Origin: JAOADN01 sp049323795
GTDB lineage: Bacteria > Pseudomonadota > Alphaproteobacteria > Rhodobacterales > Rhodobacteraceae
DNA length: 12,398 nucleotides
Direction: 5' to 3'
Assembly (NCBI GenBank): GCA_049323795.1
Contig: JBMOOH010000033.1
Span: 1-12,398 of the forward strand
Each line of letters opens with the position of its first letter. The first letter of the stretch is position 1. The notes beneath the pieces were generated by a model. The model saw only the letters and a list, made by a program, of their open reading frames with translations, had not been told where the DNA came from and did no database searches. Made by a program: the position numbers and the translations under genes. Shown piece by piece: positions 1-5,570 of the stretch.

Positions 1-75
1 CCGCACAGCGCGATCGGATACAACGTCCCGGTCGACCTGCACATTCCCGGTGGCGCAACCAGCCCGACACCGTGA
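1..75 (+). CDS. 3' end of an unidentified gene (partial)
   Basis: The first frame is open from the window edge to a TGA at 73-75 and encodes 24 residues ending GGATSPTP. Third codon positions are mostly G or C, as in the real genes of this window, which supports a genuine C-terminus. The peptide includes AIGYNVPVDLHIPGG and has no motif I recognise. The rest of the gene lies to the left, so no function can be assigned. It could also be a chance open frame, since 25 codons is short in GC-rich DNA. Confidence 0.4.
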   Translation, partial: PHSAIGYNVPVDLHIPGGATSPTP

Positions 76-127
76 TCAGAGCCGGAAAACTCCAGCTTCC
101 GGCGATCCAAGGTTGGGGCGCAGAGCA

Positions 128-164
128 GTCGCCCCAAGGACTCTCGTTATGAACGAGGGGCGAC
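128..164. other. stem-loop with two stacked stems
   Basis: GTCGCCCC (128-135) pairs perfectly with GGGGCGAC (157-164). Inside it TCGTT (144-148) pairs with AACGA (152-156) around an ATG loop, and 136-143 is left as a one-sided bulge. The element lies about 50 bases past the stop codon of the gene at the left edge, so it may stabilise or end that transcript. No T-run follows on either strand, so it is not a standard intrinsic terminator. Confidence 0.4.
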
Positions 165-267
165 CGGGGGGCAGGTCAGGGACTCCCCCCGCCATTCTGC
201 TCCGACCGCAGCGGCGCGCCGGGGAACCGGCCGATGTCTTGCCCCTTTGCGCGTCCAGACGGCGAAT

Positions 268-286
268 CGGTCCCGCGGCGGGACCG
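268..286. repeat. 19-bp palindrome (9-1-9)
   Basis: CGGTCCCGC (268-276) and GCGGGACCG (278-286) are perfect inverted copies around a single G. The tight spacing suits a dimeric protein-binding site better than an RNA hairpin. No recognised gene starts close downstream, so the role is unknown. GC-rich sequence makes chance palindromes more common. Confidence 0.35.
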
Positions 287-520
287 GGGCCGCGCCTCCG
301 GCCGTCGCACTTCCGGCAGGCCCCCGCCACATTTCGGTCCCGTCGCCGCCGGGGTCGACCGGCCGGAGCGACCGCTGCCGCCGATTGTGGCCCGCATGGT
401 TAACCGATTGTTGGCGGATACCTGCCCAATGGACCGGCTTTTCCCGCACTGCGCCCTTTTTTGGTCAAGGAGCGGGGGCAGAGTCCAGTCCGTGGGGCAC
501 GAAAGTTCGGGAACGCTGCC

Positions 521-688
521 ATGAAGATCGCCATCGCCATTCTGAGCCAGTTCCGTCGCCGGTCTCACTCTACGGAAGACCACTTCGATCTGCGCCTTCG
601 GTCGATGACCTCGCCTGCCGCGACCGGGCCGCGGCTCCGCCGCGTCATGCCGCCGATGCTCTTCGGCTTCCGCCGCCACGCGATCTGA
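521..688 (+). CDS. doubtful small basic ORF (55 aa)
   Basis: An ATG at 521 opens 55 codons beginning MKIAIAILSQFRRRSHSTED, and the second half has strong G/C at third codon positions. The product would be small and Arg-rich with a short hydrophobic start. No good Shine-Dalgarno is visible (GGGAAC lies well upstream), and I recognise no family. The frame can be extended upstream to 461 using a non-ATG start. It would run convergent with mipZ and end just before the tandem repeat at 694. Chance is a real possibility. Confidence 0.25.
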   Translation: MKIAIAILSQFRRRSHSTEDHFDLRLRSMTSPAATGPRLRRVMPPMLFGFRRHAI

Positions 689-693
689 GACGC

Positions 694-741
694 GATCCGA
701 CGGCCGATCCGACGGCCGATCCGACGGCCGATCCGACGGGC
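694..741. repeat. 12-bp tandem repeat, four copies
   Basis: GATCCGACGGCC occurs three times head to tail (694-705, 706-717, 718-729), followed by a fourth copy, GATCCGACGGGC (730-741), with one change. Each unit contains the palindrome CGGCCG across its junction with the next. The array lies between the doubtful ORF ending at 688 and the mipZ stop at 751. Because 12 is a multiple of 3 it reads Asp-Pro-Thr-Ala repeats in one frame, but that frame shows no other sign of coding. Confidence 0.9.
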
Positions 742-750
742 CCGCCCCCG

Positions 751-1560
751 TCAGAAGTTGGCTGCCACTCCCGGCAGTTCGAGCGCCCGCATCAGGTCGC
801 GCAGTTCCTGCCGGGCGGCGACGTTCGAGATGTTCAGCTTCTCGACCCCGACTTCGCGCAGGTCCAGCAGAGTCAGGCCGCGCGGAAACAGCTCGCGGAA
901 GATGACCCTTTCCGAAAAGCCCGGCGCCACGCGGAACCCGATCCGTCTTGACAGCTGCTCCAGTGCCTCGCCGACCTTGCGCTTGTTGTGCATCTCCTGC
1001 GCGCCGAGGCGGTTGCGGACCACGATCCAGTCGATGGGCTTCAGTCCCGCCCTGGCCCGGAGCTGGCGCGCGCTCCAGACCATTTCGGAATAGATCGACG
1101 GGCCGATCACCTTGCCCGAGTCCGGGTCGATCCGGGCCAGCAGGTCGAAGTCGATGAAACTGTCGTTCAGCGGCGTGATCAGGGTGTCGGCCAGCGAATG
1201 TGCGACCTGCGACAGGCGCGTGTGGCTTCCGGGGCAGTCGATGACGATGAAGTCGCAGGCCGTCTCGAGCGCGGCGACGGCCTCGGACAGACGGTGGTCA
1301 TGGGCGTTCTCGCCGGGCGCAAGCTGCGCCTGATCGACCTCGGGAAGCTCGCGGTAGTCCGGGCAGGGAAGCGCGATGCCCTGCCGGGCCGCATAGGCGA
1401 GGCGGTTCTCGATGTAGCGTCCGAAGCTCTTCTGCCGGATGTCGAGGTCGAGCGCACCGACCTTGTGGCCCATCCGCACCAGGGCGGTGGCGACATGCAT
1501 GCAGGTCGTGGACTTGCCCGAACCGCCCTTCTCGTTGCCCACGACGATGATGTGCGCCAT
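751..1560 (-). CDS. mipZ: MipZ division-plane positioning ATPase
   Basis: This 269-residue protein is a ParA/MinD-superfamily P-loop ATPase of the MipZ type. In Caulobacter, MipZ binds ParB at the chromosome origin, forms a gradient from the poles and inhibits FtsZ polymerisation, placing the division site at midcell. The deviant Walker A motif KGGSGKST is at residues 11-18, a Walker A' Asp lies in LDLDIRQ (37-43), and the Walker B segment FIVIDCPG is at 104-111. MipZ-specific stretches are PLNDSFIDFDLL (130-141), VVRNRLGAQE (180-189) and RVIFRELFPRGLTLLDL (218-234); these separate it from ParA and plasmid partition ATPases. The ATG at 1558-1560 is preceded by AGGGGA on the minus strand. The gene stands alone: no parA, parB or ftsZ is in the window, and the neighbour upstream is divergent. 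Confidence 0.95.
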   Translation of the reverse strand: MAHIIVVGNEKGGSGKSTTCMHVATALVRMGHKVGALDLDIRQKSFGRYIENRLAYAARQGIALPCPDYRELPEVDQAQLAPGENAHDHRLSEAVAALETACDFIVIDCPGSHTRLSQVAHSLADTLITPLNDSFIDFDLLARIDPDSGKVIGPSIYSEMVWSARQLRARAGLKPIDWIVVRNRLGAQEMHNKRKVGEALEQLSRRIGFRVAPGFSERVIFRELFPRGLTLLDLREVGVEKLNISNVAARQELRDLMRALELPGVAANF

Positions 1561-1609
1561 GTTCCCCTACCGTTCCGCCGGGCCAACCTGCCGGTGCCTG
1601 ACCCGCGCC

Positions 1610-1637
1610 TTTACAGGCTCATGTCCCTGTCGCGCAA
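1610..1637 (-). promoter_or_regulatory. possible mipZ promoter
   Basis: On the minus strand TTGCGC (1637-1632) and TGTAAA (1615-1610) are separated by 16 bp, a plausible -35/-10 pair. It would give a leader of roughly 40 bases before the mipZ ATG at 1560. The match to consensus is partial and this is inference only. Confidence 0.3.
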
Positions 1638-1657
1638 GAAGCGGGATGCGAAGCGGT

Positions 1658-1694
1658 GCGTTCCTGCGGGGCGTTCCTGCGGCCGGGCCTGCGG
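1658..1694. repeat. direct repeat in the mipZ/dsbD-like divergent region
   Basis: GCGTTCCTGCGG occurs at 1658-1669 and again at 1671-1682, spaced 13 bp start to start. The last seven bases, CCTGCGG, recur at 1688-1694. The array lies upstream of the possible mipZ promoter and about 100 bases before the start at 1789, so it could be a binding site serving either gene. No known operator is recognised. Confidence 0.6.
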
Positions 1695-1788
1695 GCACGG
1701 GGACGCCCGCCGCGCCGGCATCCGGCTGCCCGCGGGAATTGCGCGAATGTGACTTCTCACGGACCGCCCCGCCGCATACACCGTCAGC

Positions 1789-2604
1789 ATGCAGAGACTG
1801 TTCCGCGCAACGCTCCTCGCCGCCCTGGCCGCCGCCGCGCCGGCCGCCGCGCAGCAGCCCTTCTCGGGGAAGCCGGAGGACATCGTGCGCGCCGAGTTCA
1901 TCGGCGGATGGCGCATGGCCGACGGCACCCGGATGGCCGCGCTGAAGGTCCGGCTCGCCGAAGGATGGAAGACCTACTGGCGCGCGCCCGGCGACACTGG
2001 CATCCCGCCCCGGTTCGACTGGGCGGGGTCGCAGAACGTCGCCTCGGTCGCGTTCCGCTGGCCGCAGCCCGAGGTGTTCGACGTGAGCGGCCTCCGGATC
2101 GTGGGCTACAGGCGCGAACTCGTCCTGCCGTTCGCGGTCATCCCGCAAGATCCCGGCGCACCGGTCCGGCTCATGGCCAGGGTCGAGCTCGGCGTCTGCG
2201 AAACGGTCTGCGTCCCGGTCAATCTCGATGTCTCGGCAGACCTGCCGTCCGGCACGGGGCCCGACCCTGAAATCGTCGCCGCGCTGGCGCGGATGCCCGT
2301 CCCCGGCGCGCAGGCGGGCCTTTCCGCCGCGACCTGCACCACCGAGCCGATCGCGGACGGGATCCGGCTGACGGCGAAGGTGGAGATTCCCGCCGTCGGG
2401 CAGGACGAGTTCGCGGTCATCGAGCTGGCCGATCCCGCCATATGGATCTCGCAGGCCGAGGTCGAGCGCCGGGGCCCGAGCCTGACGGCCGTGTCCGATC
2501 TCGTGCCTCCGGAAGCCAGGCCCTTCCCGCTCGACCCGTCGCAGGTCCGCATCACGCTGCTCGGCGGCGGGCGCGCGGTCGAGATCGAGGGCTGCACCGG
2601 CTGA
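1789..2604 (+). CDS. secreted DsbD N-terminal (alpha) domain-like protein
   Basis: The 271-residue product starts with a typical Sec signal peptide: Arg at 3 and 6, a hydrophobic Leu/Ala run at 9-20 and an APAAAQQ cleavage region. The mature part resembles the periplasmic N-terminal domain of DsbD (for example KVRLAEGWKTYWRAPGDTG at 53-71, then LPFAVIPQDPGAPVRLMARV). That domain passes electrons from the DsbD membrane core to periplasmic oxidised partners through two cysteines; the likely pair here is C137 and C141 in CETVC. The membrane core and C-terminal thioredoxin domain of full DsbD are absent, so it is a stand-alone domain. Two further cysteines, C183 and C269, could form a second disulfide. 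No clear Shine-Dalgarno precedes the ATG. It is divergent from mipZ and convergent with moaB. A role in periplasmic thiol transfer is inferred; the exact partner is unknown. Confidence 0.8.
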   Translation: MQRLFRATLLAALAAAAPAAAQQPFSGKPEDIVRAEFIGGWRMADGTRMAALKVRLAEGWKTYWRAPGDTGIPPRFDWAGSQNVASVAFRWPQPEVFDVSGLRIVGYRRELVLPFAVIPQDPGAPVRLMARVELGVCETVCVPVNLDVSADLPSGTGPDPEIVAALARMPVPGAQAGLSAATCTTEPIADGIRLTAKVEIPAVGQDEFAVIELADPAIWISQAEVERRGPSLTAVSDLVPPEARPFPLDPSQVRITLLGGGRAVEIEGCTG

Positions 2605-2634
2605 GGCGGACGGGCCGGCCCAGCTATTTCCGCC
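2605..2634. terminator. possible bidirectional terminator between convergent genes
   Basis: GGCGGA (2605-2610) pairs with TCCGCC (2629-2634), and the perfect palindrome GGGCCGGCCC (2612-2621) lies between the arms. The element fills the 19-bp gap between the stop at 2604 and the moaB stop at 2624-2626 and runs into the moaB tail. There is no long T-run, so termination is inferred from position. Confidence 0.3.
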
Positions 2635-3166
2635 GTCTGTGCTCTTCCAGCCGGGGCAGGATCTCGACGAAGTTGCACGGCCGGTGGCGGTAGTCGAGCT
2701 GCCAGCGCAGGATCTCGTCCCAGGCATCGCGGCAGGCGCCGGGACTGCCCGGCAGCGCGAACAGGTAGGTGCCCCCGGCCACGCCCGCGCAGGCCCGCGA
2801 CTGCACGGCCGAGGTGCCGACCTTCTGCATCGAGACCATGGTGAACACCGTGCCGAAGGCGTCGATCTCCTTCTCGTAGACGTCCCGGTGCGCTTCCACC
2901 GTCACGTCGCGCCCCGTCAGGCCGGTGCCGCCGGTGGTCAGGACGACGTCGATCCGGGGGTCCGCGATCCAGGCCCGCAGCTGTGCGGCGATCAGCGGAC
3001 GGTCATCGGTGACGAGCGCGCGCGCGGCAAGCCGGTGCCCCGCCGCCGCCAGCCGCCCGACCAGCGTGTCGCCGGACCGGTCGTCGGCTTCCCTCCGCGT
3101 GTCCGAGACCGTCAGCACGGCGATATCGAGCGGAACGAATTCGCGGCTGTCGTCGATCCGGCTCAT
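2624..3166 (-). CDS. moaB: molybdenum cofactor biosynthesis protein MoaB
   Basis: This 180-residue protein belongs to the MoaB/MogA family, which binds molybdopterin and, in MogA-type members, adenylates it before molybdate insertion. The family signature VLTTGGTGLTGRDVT is at residues 75-89, and the substrate-site stretch ALPGSPGACRDAWDEIL is at 137-153. The N-terminal strand DIAVLTVSDTR (14-24) is also typical. Length and the VFTMVSMQKVGTSAVQSRA segment favour MoaB over MogA; which of the two activities it has in vivo cannot be told from sequence. The frame stays open further upstream but into the glycosylase gene, so the ATG at 3164-3166 is chosen. That ATG overlaps the upstream stop as ATGA, indicating translational coupling. 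Confidence 0.93.
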   Translation of the reverse strand: MSRIDDSREFVPLDIAVLTVSDTRREADDRSGDTLVGRLAAAGHRLAARALVTDDRPLIAAQLRAWIADPRIDVVLTTGGTGLTGRDVTVEAHRDVYEKEIDAFGTVFTMVSMQKVGTSAVQSRACAGVAGGTYLFALPGSPGACRDAWDEILRWQLDYRHRPCNFVEILPRLEEHRRRK

Positions 3167-4026
3167 GCCTGCCCCGCCAGACGCGCGCGCAGGGCCAGAA
3201 GGTCCGCCCAGGCCGCGCGCTTTGCCGATGGCGTCCGAAGCAGATACGCCGGGTGGGTCATCGGCAGGGCGGGGCGCCCCGCCGCTTCGGTCCAGACCCC
3301 GCGCATCTTCAGGATTCCCCGCTGCCCCAGAAGGGCCGAACAGGGCGTGTTTCCCATCAGGACCAGCACATCCGGGGCCGCAAGCTCGATGTGCCGCCTC
3401 AGGAACGGAAGCATCATGGCGATTTCCCGGGGCTCCGGCTCGCGGTTCTGGGGCGGTCGCCACGGCAGGACATTCGTGATGTAGATCGCCGTTCCGGGAT
3501 CGGGCGAGGCGCGCGACAGACCGATGGCCGCGAACATCCGGTCGAGAAGCTGCCCCGCCGCCCCGACGAAGGGCCGGCCCATCCGGTCCTCGTCGCTGCC
3601 GGGCGCCTCGCCGACGATCATCACGCGCGCCCGCGGATCGCCGTCGGCAAAGACGAAGTTCCGCGCGCCGCGCTTCATCTCGCAGCGGTCGTAGGCTGCC
3701 TGCGCTCTGGCAAGGGCCTCGAGCGTCACGGCACCCCCGGCGAGGGCGCGCGACTCGGCCACCGGGTCCGAGGCGGGGTCGGTGGGGCGATGCACGGGGG
3801 CCGATGCCGCCTCTGCGACGGTGGCATGGCCAGCAGGGGCGACCGGAGGGGATGCGCCGCGGGCATCCGGCGCCTGCGCCGGCTCGCGCCCCCAGGGTGC
3901 CGAAGCCGGCAGGGCGTAGCGGTCAACCGGCGCGTCCCCGATCGGCTCGTCGACGCCAAGCTCGGCCTGCCAGGCCAGAAGCTCGGCAAGGACACGCGGA
4001 TCGGCGGCAAGCTCGGAGAGTCGCAT
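3163..4026 (-). CDS. family 4 uracil-DNA glycosylase lacking most Fe-S cysteines
   Basis: The 287-residue protein removes uracil from DNA in base excision repair. Family 4 motif A, GEAPGSDEDRMGRPFVG, is at residues 139-155, with AGQLLDRM after it, and motif B, HPAYLLR, is at 258-264. The first 100 residues form a low-complexity Ala/Pro-rich linker after a short conserved start (LAELLAWQAELGVDE, 13-27). Typical family 4 enzymes hold a 4Fe-4S cluster with four cysteines. Here only C115 remains; the other positions align with Y112, W189 (in NVLPWRPP) and M204/M205. The one other cysteine, C229, lies elsewhere. Function without a cluster, or with a changed one, is inferred. The start at 4026 is taken because the longer frame runs antisense through pyrB; no strong Shine-Dalgarno is seen. 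It is the first gene of the pair with moaB. Confidence 0.9.
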   Translation of the reverse strand: MRLSELAADPRVLAELLAWQAELGVDEPIGDAPVDRYALPASAPWGREPAQAPDARGASPPVAPAGHATVAEAASAPVHRPTDPASDPVAESRALAGGAVTLEALARAQAAYDRCEMKRGARNFVFADGDPRARVMIVGEAPGSDEDRMGRPFVGAAGQLLDRMFAAIGLSRASPDPGTAIYITNVLPWRPPQNREPEPREIAMMLPFLRRHIELAAPDVLVLMGNTPCSALLGQRGILKMRGVWTEAAGRPALPMTHPAYLLRTPSAKRAAWADLLALRARLAGQA

Positions 4027-4062
4027 GGGTGGGAGGCTAGGCCGCCCGCGGCGCCCCGTAAA

Positions 4063-4086
4063 GCCGAAGCGCAGTCGGGTTTCGGC
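4063..4086. repeat. inverted repeat in the udg/pyrB divergent region
   Basis: GCCGAA (4063-4068) and TTCGGC (4081-4086) are perfect inverted copies 12 bases apart. They lie in the 144-bp gap between the divergent glycosylase gene and pyrB, where an operator would be expected. No pyrimidine-responsive leader or attenuator is recognisable. Six-base arms are short enough to arise by chance. Confidence 0.25.
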
Positions 4087-4170
4087 AGTGGACGCGCGCG
4101 GCGGGCTTTGCAATAAGCGCTGGTAACGCGCGGGACGCTGCCGCCCTCCCCGCGCCGCAGGGGGAAACGG

Positions 4171-5133
4171 ATGACGTTCCGCGCGCGCCATCTTCTGGGG
4201 ATCGAACACCTCGCCCCGGAAGAAATCCGCACCGTCCTCGATCTTGCCGAAACCTATGTCGACCTGAACCGCCGTACCGAGAAGAAGGGCGACGTTCTGC
4301 GCGGGATGACGCAGATCAACATGTTCTTCGAGGCATCGACCCGCACGCAGGCTTCGTTCGAGCTTGCGGGCAAGCGCCTCGGCGCGGATGTGATGAACAT
4401 GTCGGTCGGGCATTCGTCGGTGAAGAAGGGCGAGACGCTGATCGACACCGCCCTGACGCTGAACGCGATGCATCCCGACCTGCTGGTGGTGCGGCATCCG
4501 TCATCTGGCGCAGTCAATCTGCTGGCGCAGAAGGTCGACTGCGCCGTGCTGAACGCGGGCGACGGGCGGCATGAACACCCGACCCAGGCGTTGCTGGATG
4601 CCCTCACGATCCGTCGCGCCAAGGGCCGCATCCAGCGGCTGACCGTCGCAATCTGCGGCGACATTGCCCATTCGCGCGTCGCCCGCAGCAACCTGATCCT
4701 GCTGGGCAAGATGGAGAACCGCGTCCGCCTCGTCGGCCCGCCGACGCTGATGCCCGCGGGCGTGGCCGAGTTCGGCTGCGAGGTCCATGACGACATGGCC
4801 GCGGGCCTCGAAGGTGCCGACGTGGTGATGATGCTGAGGCTTCAGCGTGAGCGGATGGACGGCGGCTTCATCCCCTCCGAGCGCGAGTACTACCACCGTT
4901 ACGGGCTGGACGCCGAGAAGCTGAAGGCGGCGAAACCCGACGCCATCGTGATGCATCCGGGGCCGATGAACCGGGGGGTCGAGATCGACGGCGAGATCGC
5001 CGACGACATCAACCGGTCGGTCATCCAGGAACAGGTCGAGATGGGGGTCGCGGTGCGCATGGCCTGCATGGACCTTCTGGCGCGGAACCTGCGGGCGGAG
5101 CGGGGGGCTAAGGCTGTGGGGGTGATGGTGTGA
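4171..5133 (+). CDS. pyrB: aspartate carbamoyltransferase catalytic subunit
   Basis: The 320-residue protein condenses carbamoyl phosphate with aspartate to give carbamoyl-aspartate, the committed step of pyrimidine synthesis in the cytoplasm. The carbamoyl-phosphate site STRT is at residues 56-59 within FFEASTRTQASFE. The mobile-loop motif SSVKKGET is at 82-89, HPTQALLD at 136-143, and HPGPMNRGVE near 273-282. No pyrI-like regulatory gene follows. Instead an inactive-looking pyrC lies in the same operon, as in bacteria whose aspartate carbamoyltransferase is a complex of PyrB with PyrC or PyrC'. The ATG at 4171 has GGGGA five bases upstream. The stop overlaps the next start as GTGA (5130-5133). 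Confidence 0.97.
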   Translation: MTFRARHLLGIEHLAPEEIRTVLDLAETYVDLNRRTEKKGDVLRGMTQINMFFEASTRTQASFELAGKRLGADVMNMSVGHSSVKKGETLIDTALTLNAMHPDLLVVRHPSSGAVNLLAQKVDCAVLNAGDGRHEHPTQALLDALTIRRAKGRIQRLTVAICGDIAHSRVARSNLILLGKMENRVRLVGPPTLMPAGVAEFGCEVHDDMAAGLEGADVVMMLRLQRERMDGGFIPSEREYYHRYGLDAEKLKAAKPDAIVMHPGPMNRGVEIDGEIADDINRSVIQEQVEMGVAVRMACMDLLARNLRAERGAKAVGVMV

Positions 5134-5570
5134 GTGGGCAAGAAACGGCAGGACGTGTGCTTGCGCCAGACTCGGCAAAACTAGTTGTCGCCGAGTTTCG
5201 CTCGTCTTCGCTCGTTTACTGGCGGCAAATCGCGATCATATCTTTTTCCATATGGTCGCTTTCATATCTTCTTTATCGTTTAATGGACGTTCCGAACGAG
5301 CTTTGGACGGCAACTTTTCCCGTTGCAGTTGTTGTCGCCTATGCTGCAATAACAGCACGCCAATCTATGTCCCCGCGCTGGCGCATGTCAGAAAAGAGCC
5401 TGTATGTCGACGAAACTCATGTAGTTCCGCTGGCCAGCATCGCCAGGACGCATGCTTTTCTAAGTGGATTGAGCGTATCCACGGTCACAGGAGAAACCTT
5501 CGCGATTAAGTTTCTTCGCGATGCAGCTGGCGCATCAGATTTGATTCTGCGCGAGAAAAACAAGGCATGA
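5130..5570 (+). CDS. low-GC two-helix membrane protein between pyrB and pyrC'
   Basis: The 146-residue product is not a family I can name. Two hydrophobic helices are visible at about residues 33-51 and 57-76. After them comes a soluble part, starting PRWRMSEKSLYVDETHVVPL, whose alternating strand pattern resembles small bacterial PH-like membrane domains; this is a guess from layout. The gene starts with GTG overlapping the pyrB stop (GTGA) and ends with TGA overlapping the pyrC' start (ATGA), so it is tightly coupled in the operon. Its base composition differs sharply from its neighbours: 5221-5280 has 24 G+C in 60, against 43 in 60 at 5581-5640. It also uses codons rare here (TTA, CTA and several ATA). 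This suggests acquisition from elsewhere or relaxed selection. A role in anchoring the complex at the membrane is possible but unsupported. Confidence 0.85.
   Translation: MSGQETAGRVLAPDSAKLVVAEFRSSSLVYWRQIAIISFSIWSLSYLLYRLMDVPNELWTATFPVAVVVAYAAITARQSMSPRWRMSEKSLYVDETHVVPLASIARTHAFLSGLSVSTVTGETFAIKFLRDAAGASDLILREKNKA

Larger units (their letters stand above)
76..520. other. gene-poor stretch with strong inverted repeats
   Basis: Several frames are open here on both strands, as expected in GC-rich DNA, but none gives a protein-like sequence: the translations are dominated by Arg, Pro, Ala and Gly with no motif. A run of six T lies at about 457-462. I see no tRNA-like fold and no good sigma-70 promoter. 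What stands out are two inverted repeats (128-164 and 268-286), listed separately. Confidence 0.5.

Noticed and set aside
440..470. Possible terminator at the T-run near 457-462
   Set aside because: The only pairing before it (CGCA/TGCG) leaves no room for a loop, so there is no usable stem.
247..951. 234-codon rightward frame reading Asp-Pro-Thr-Ala repeats
   Set aside because: It runs antisense into mipZ, and the repeats are simply the 12-bp tandem array translated.
1567..2727. 386-codon leftward frame opposite the DsbD-like gene
   Set aside because: It lies antisense to a protein with a clear signal peptide and family similarity, and has no motif of its own.
2624..3463. Extended moaB start, giving 279 residues
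   Set aside because: The extra part overlaps the glycosylase gene on the same strand. The ATGA overlap at 3163-3166 is a standard coupled start.
3163..4497. Extended uracil-DNA glycosylase start, giving 444 residues
   Set aside because: The extra N-terminus runs antisense through pyrB and past its promoter region. The start at 4026 gives the usual family N-terminus.
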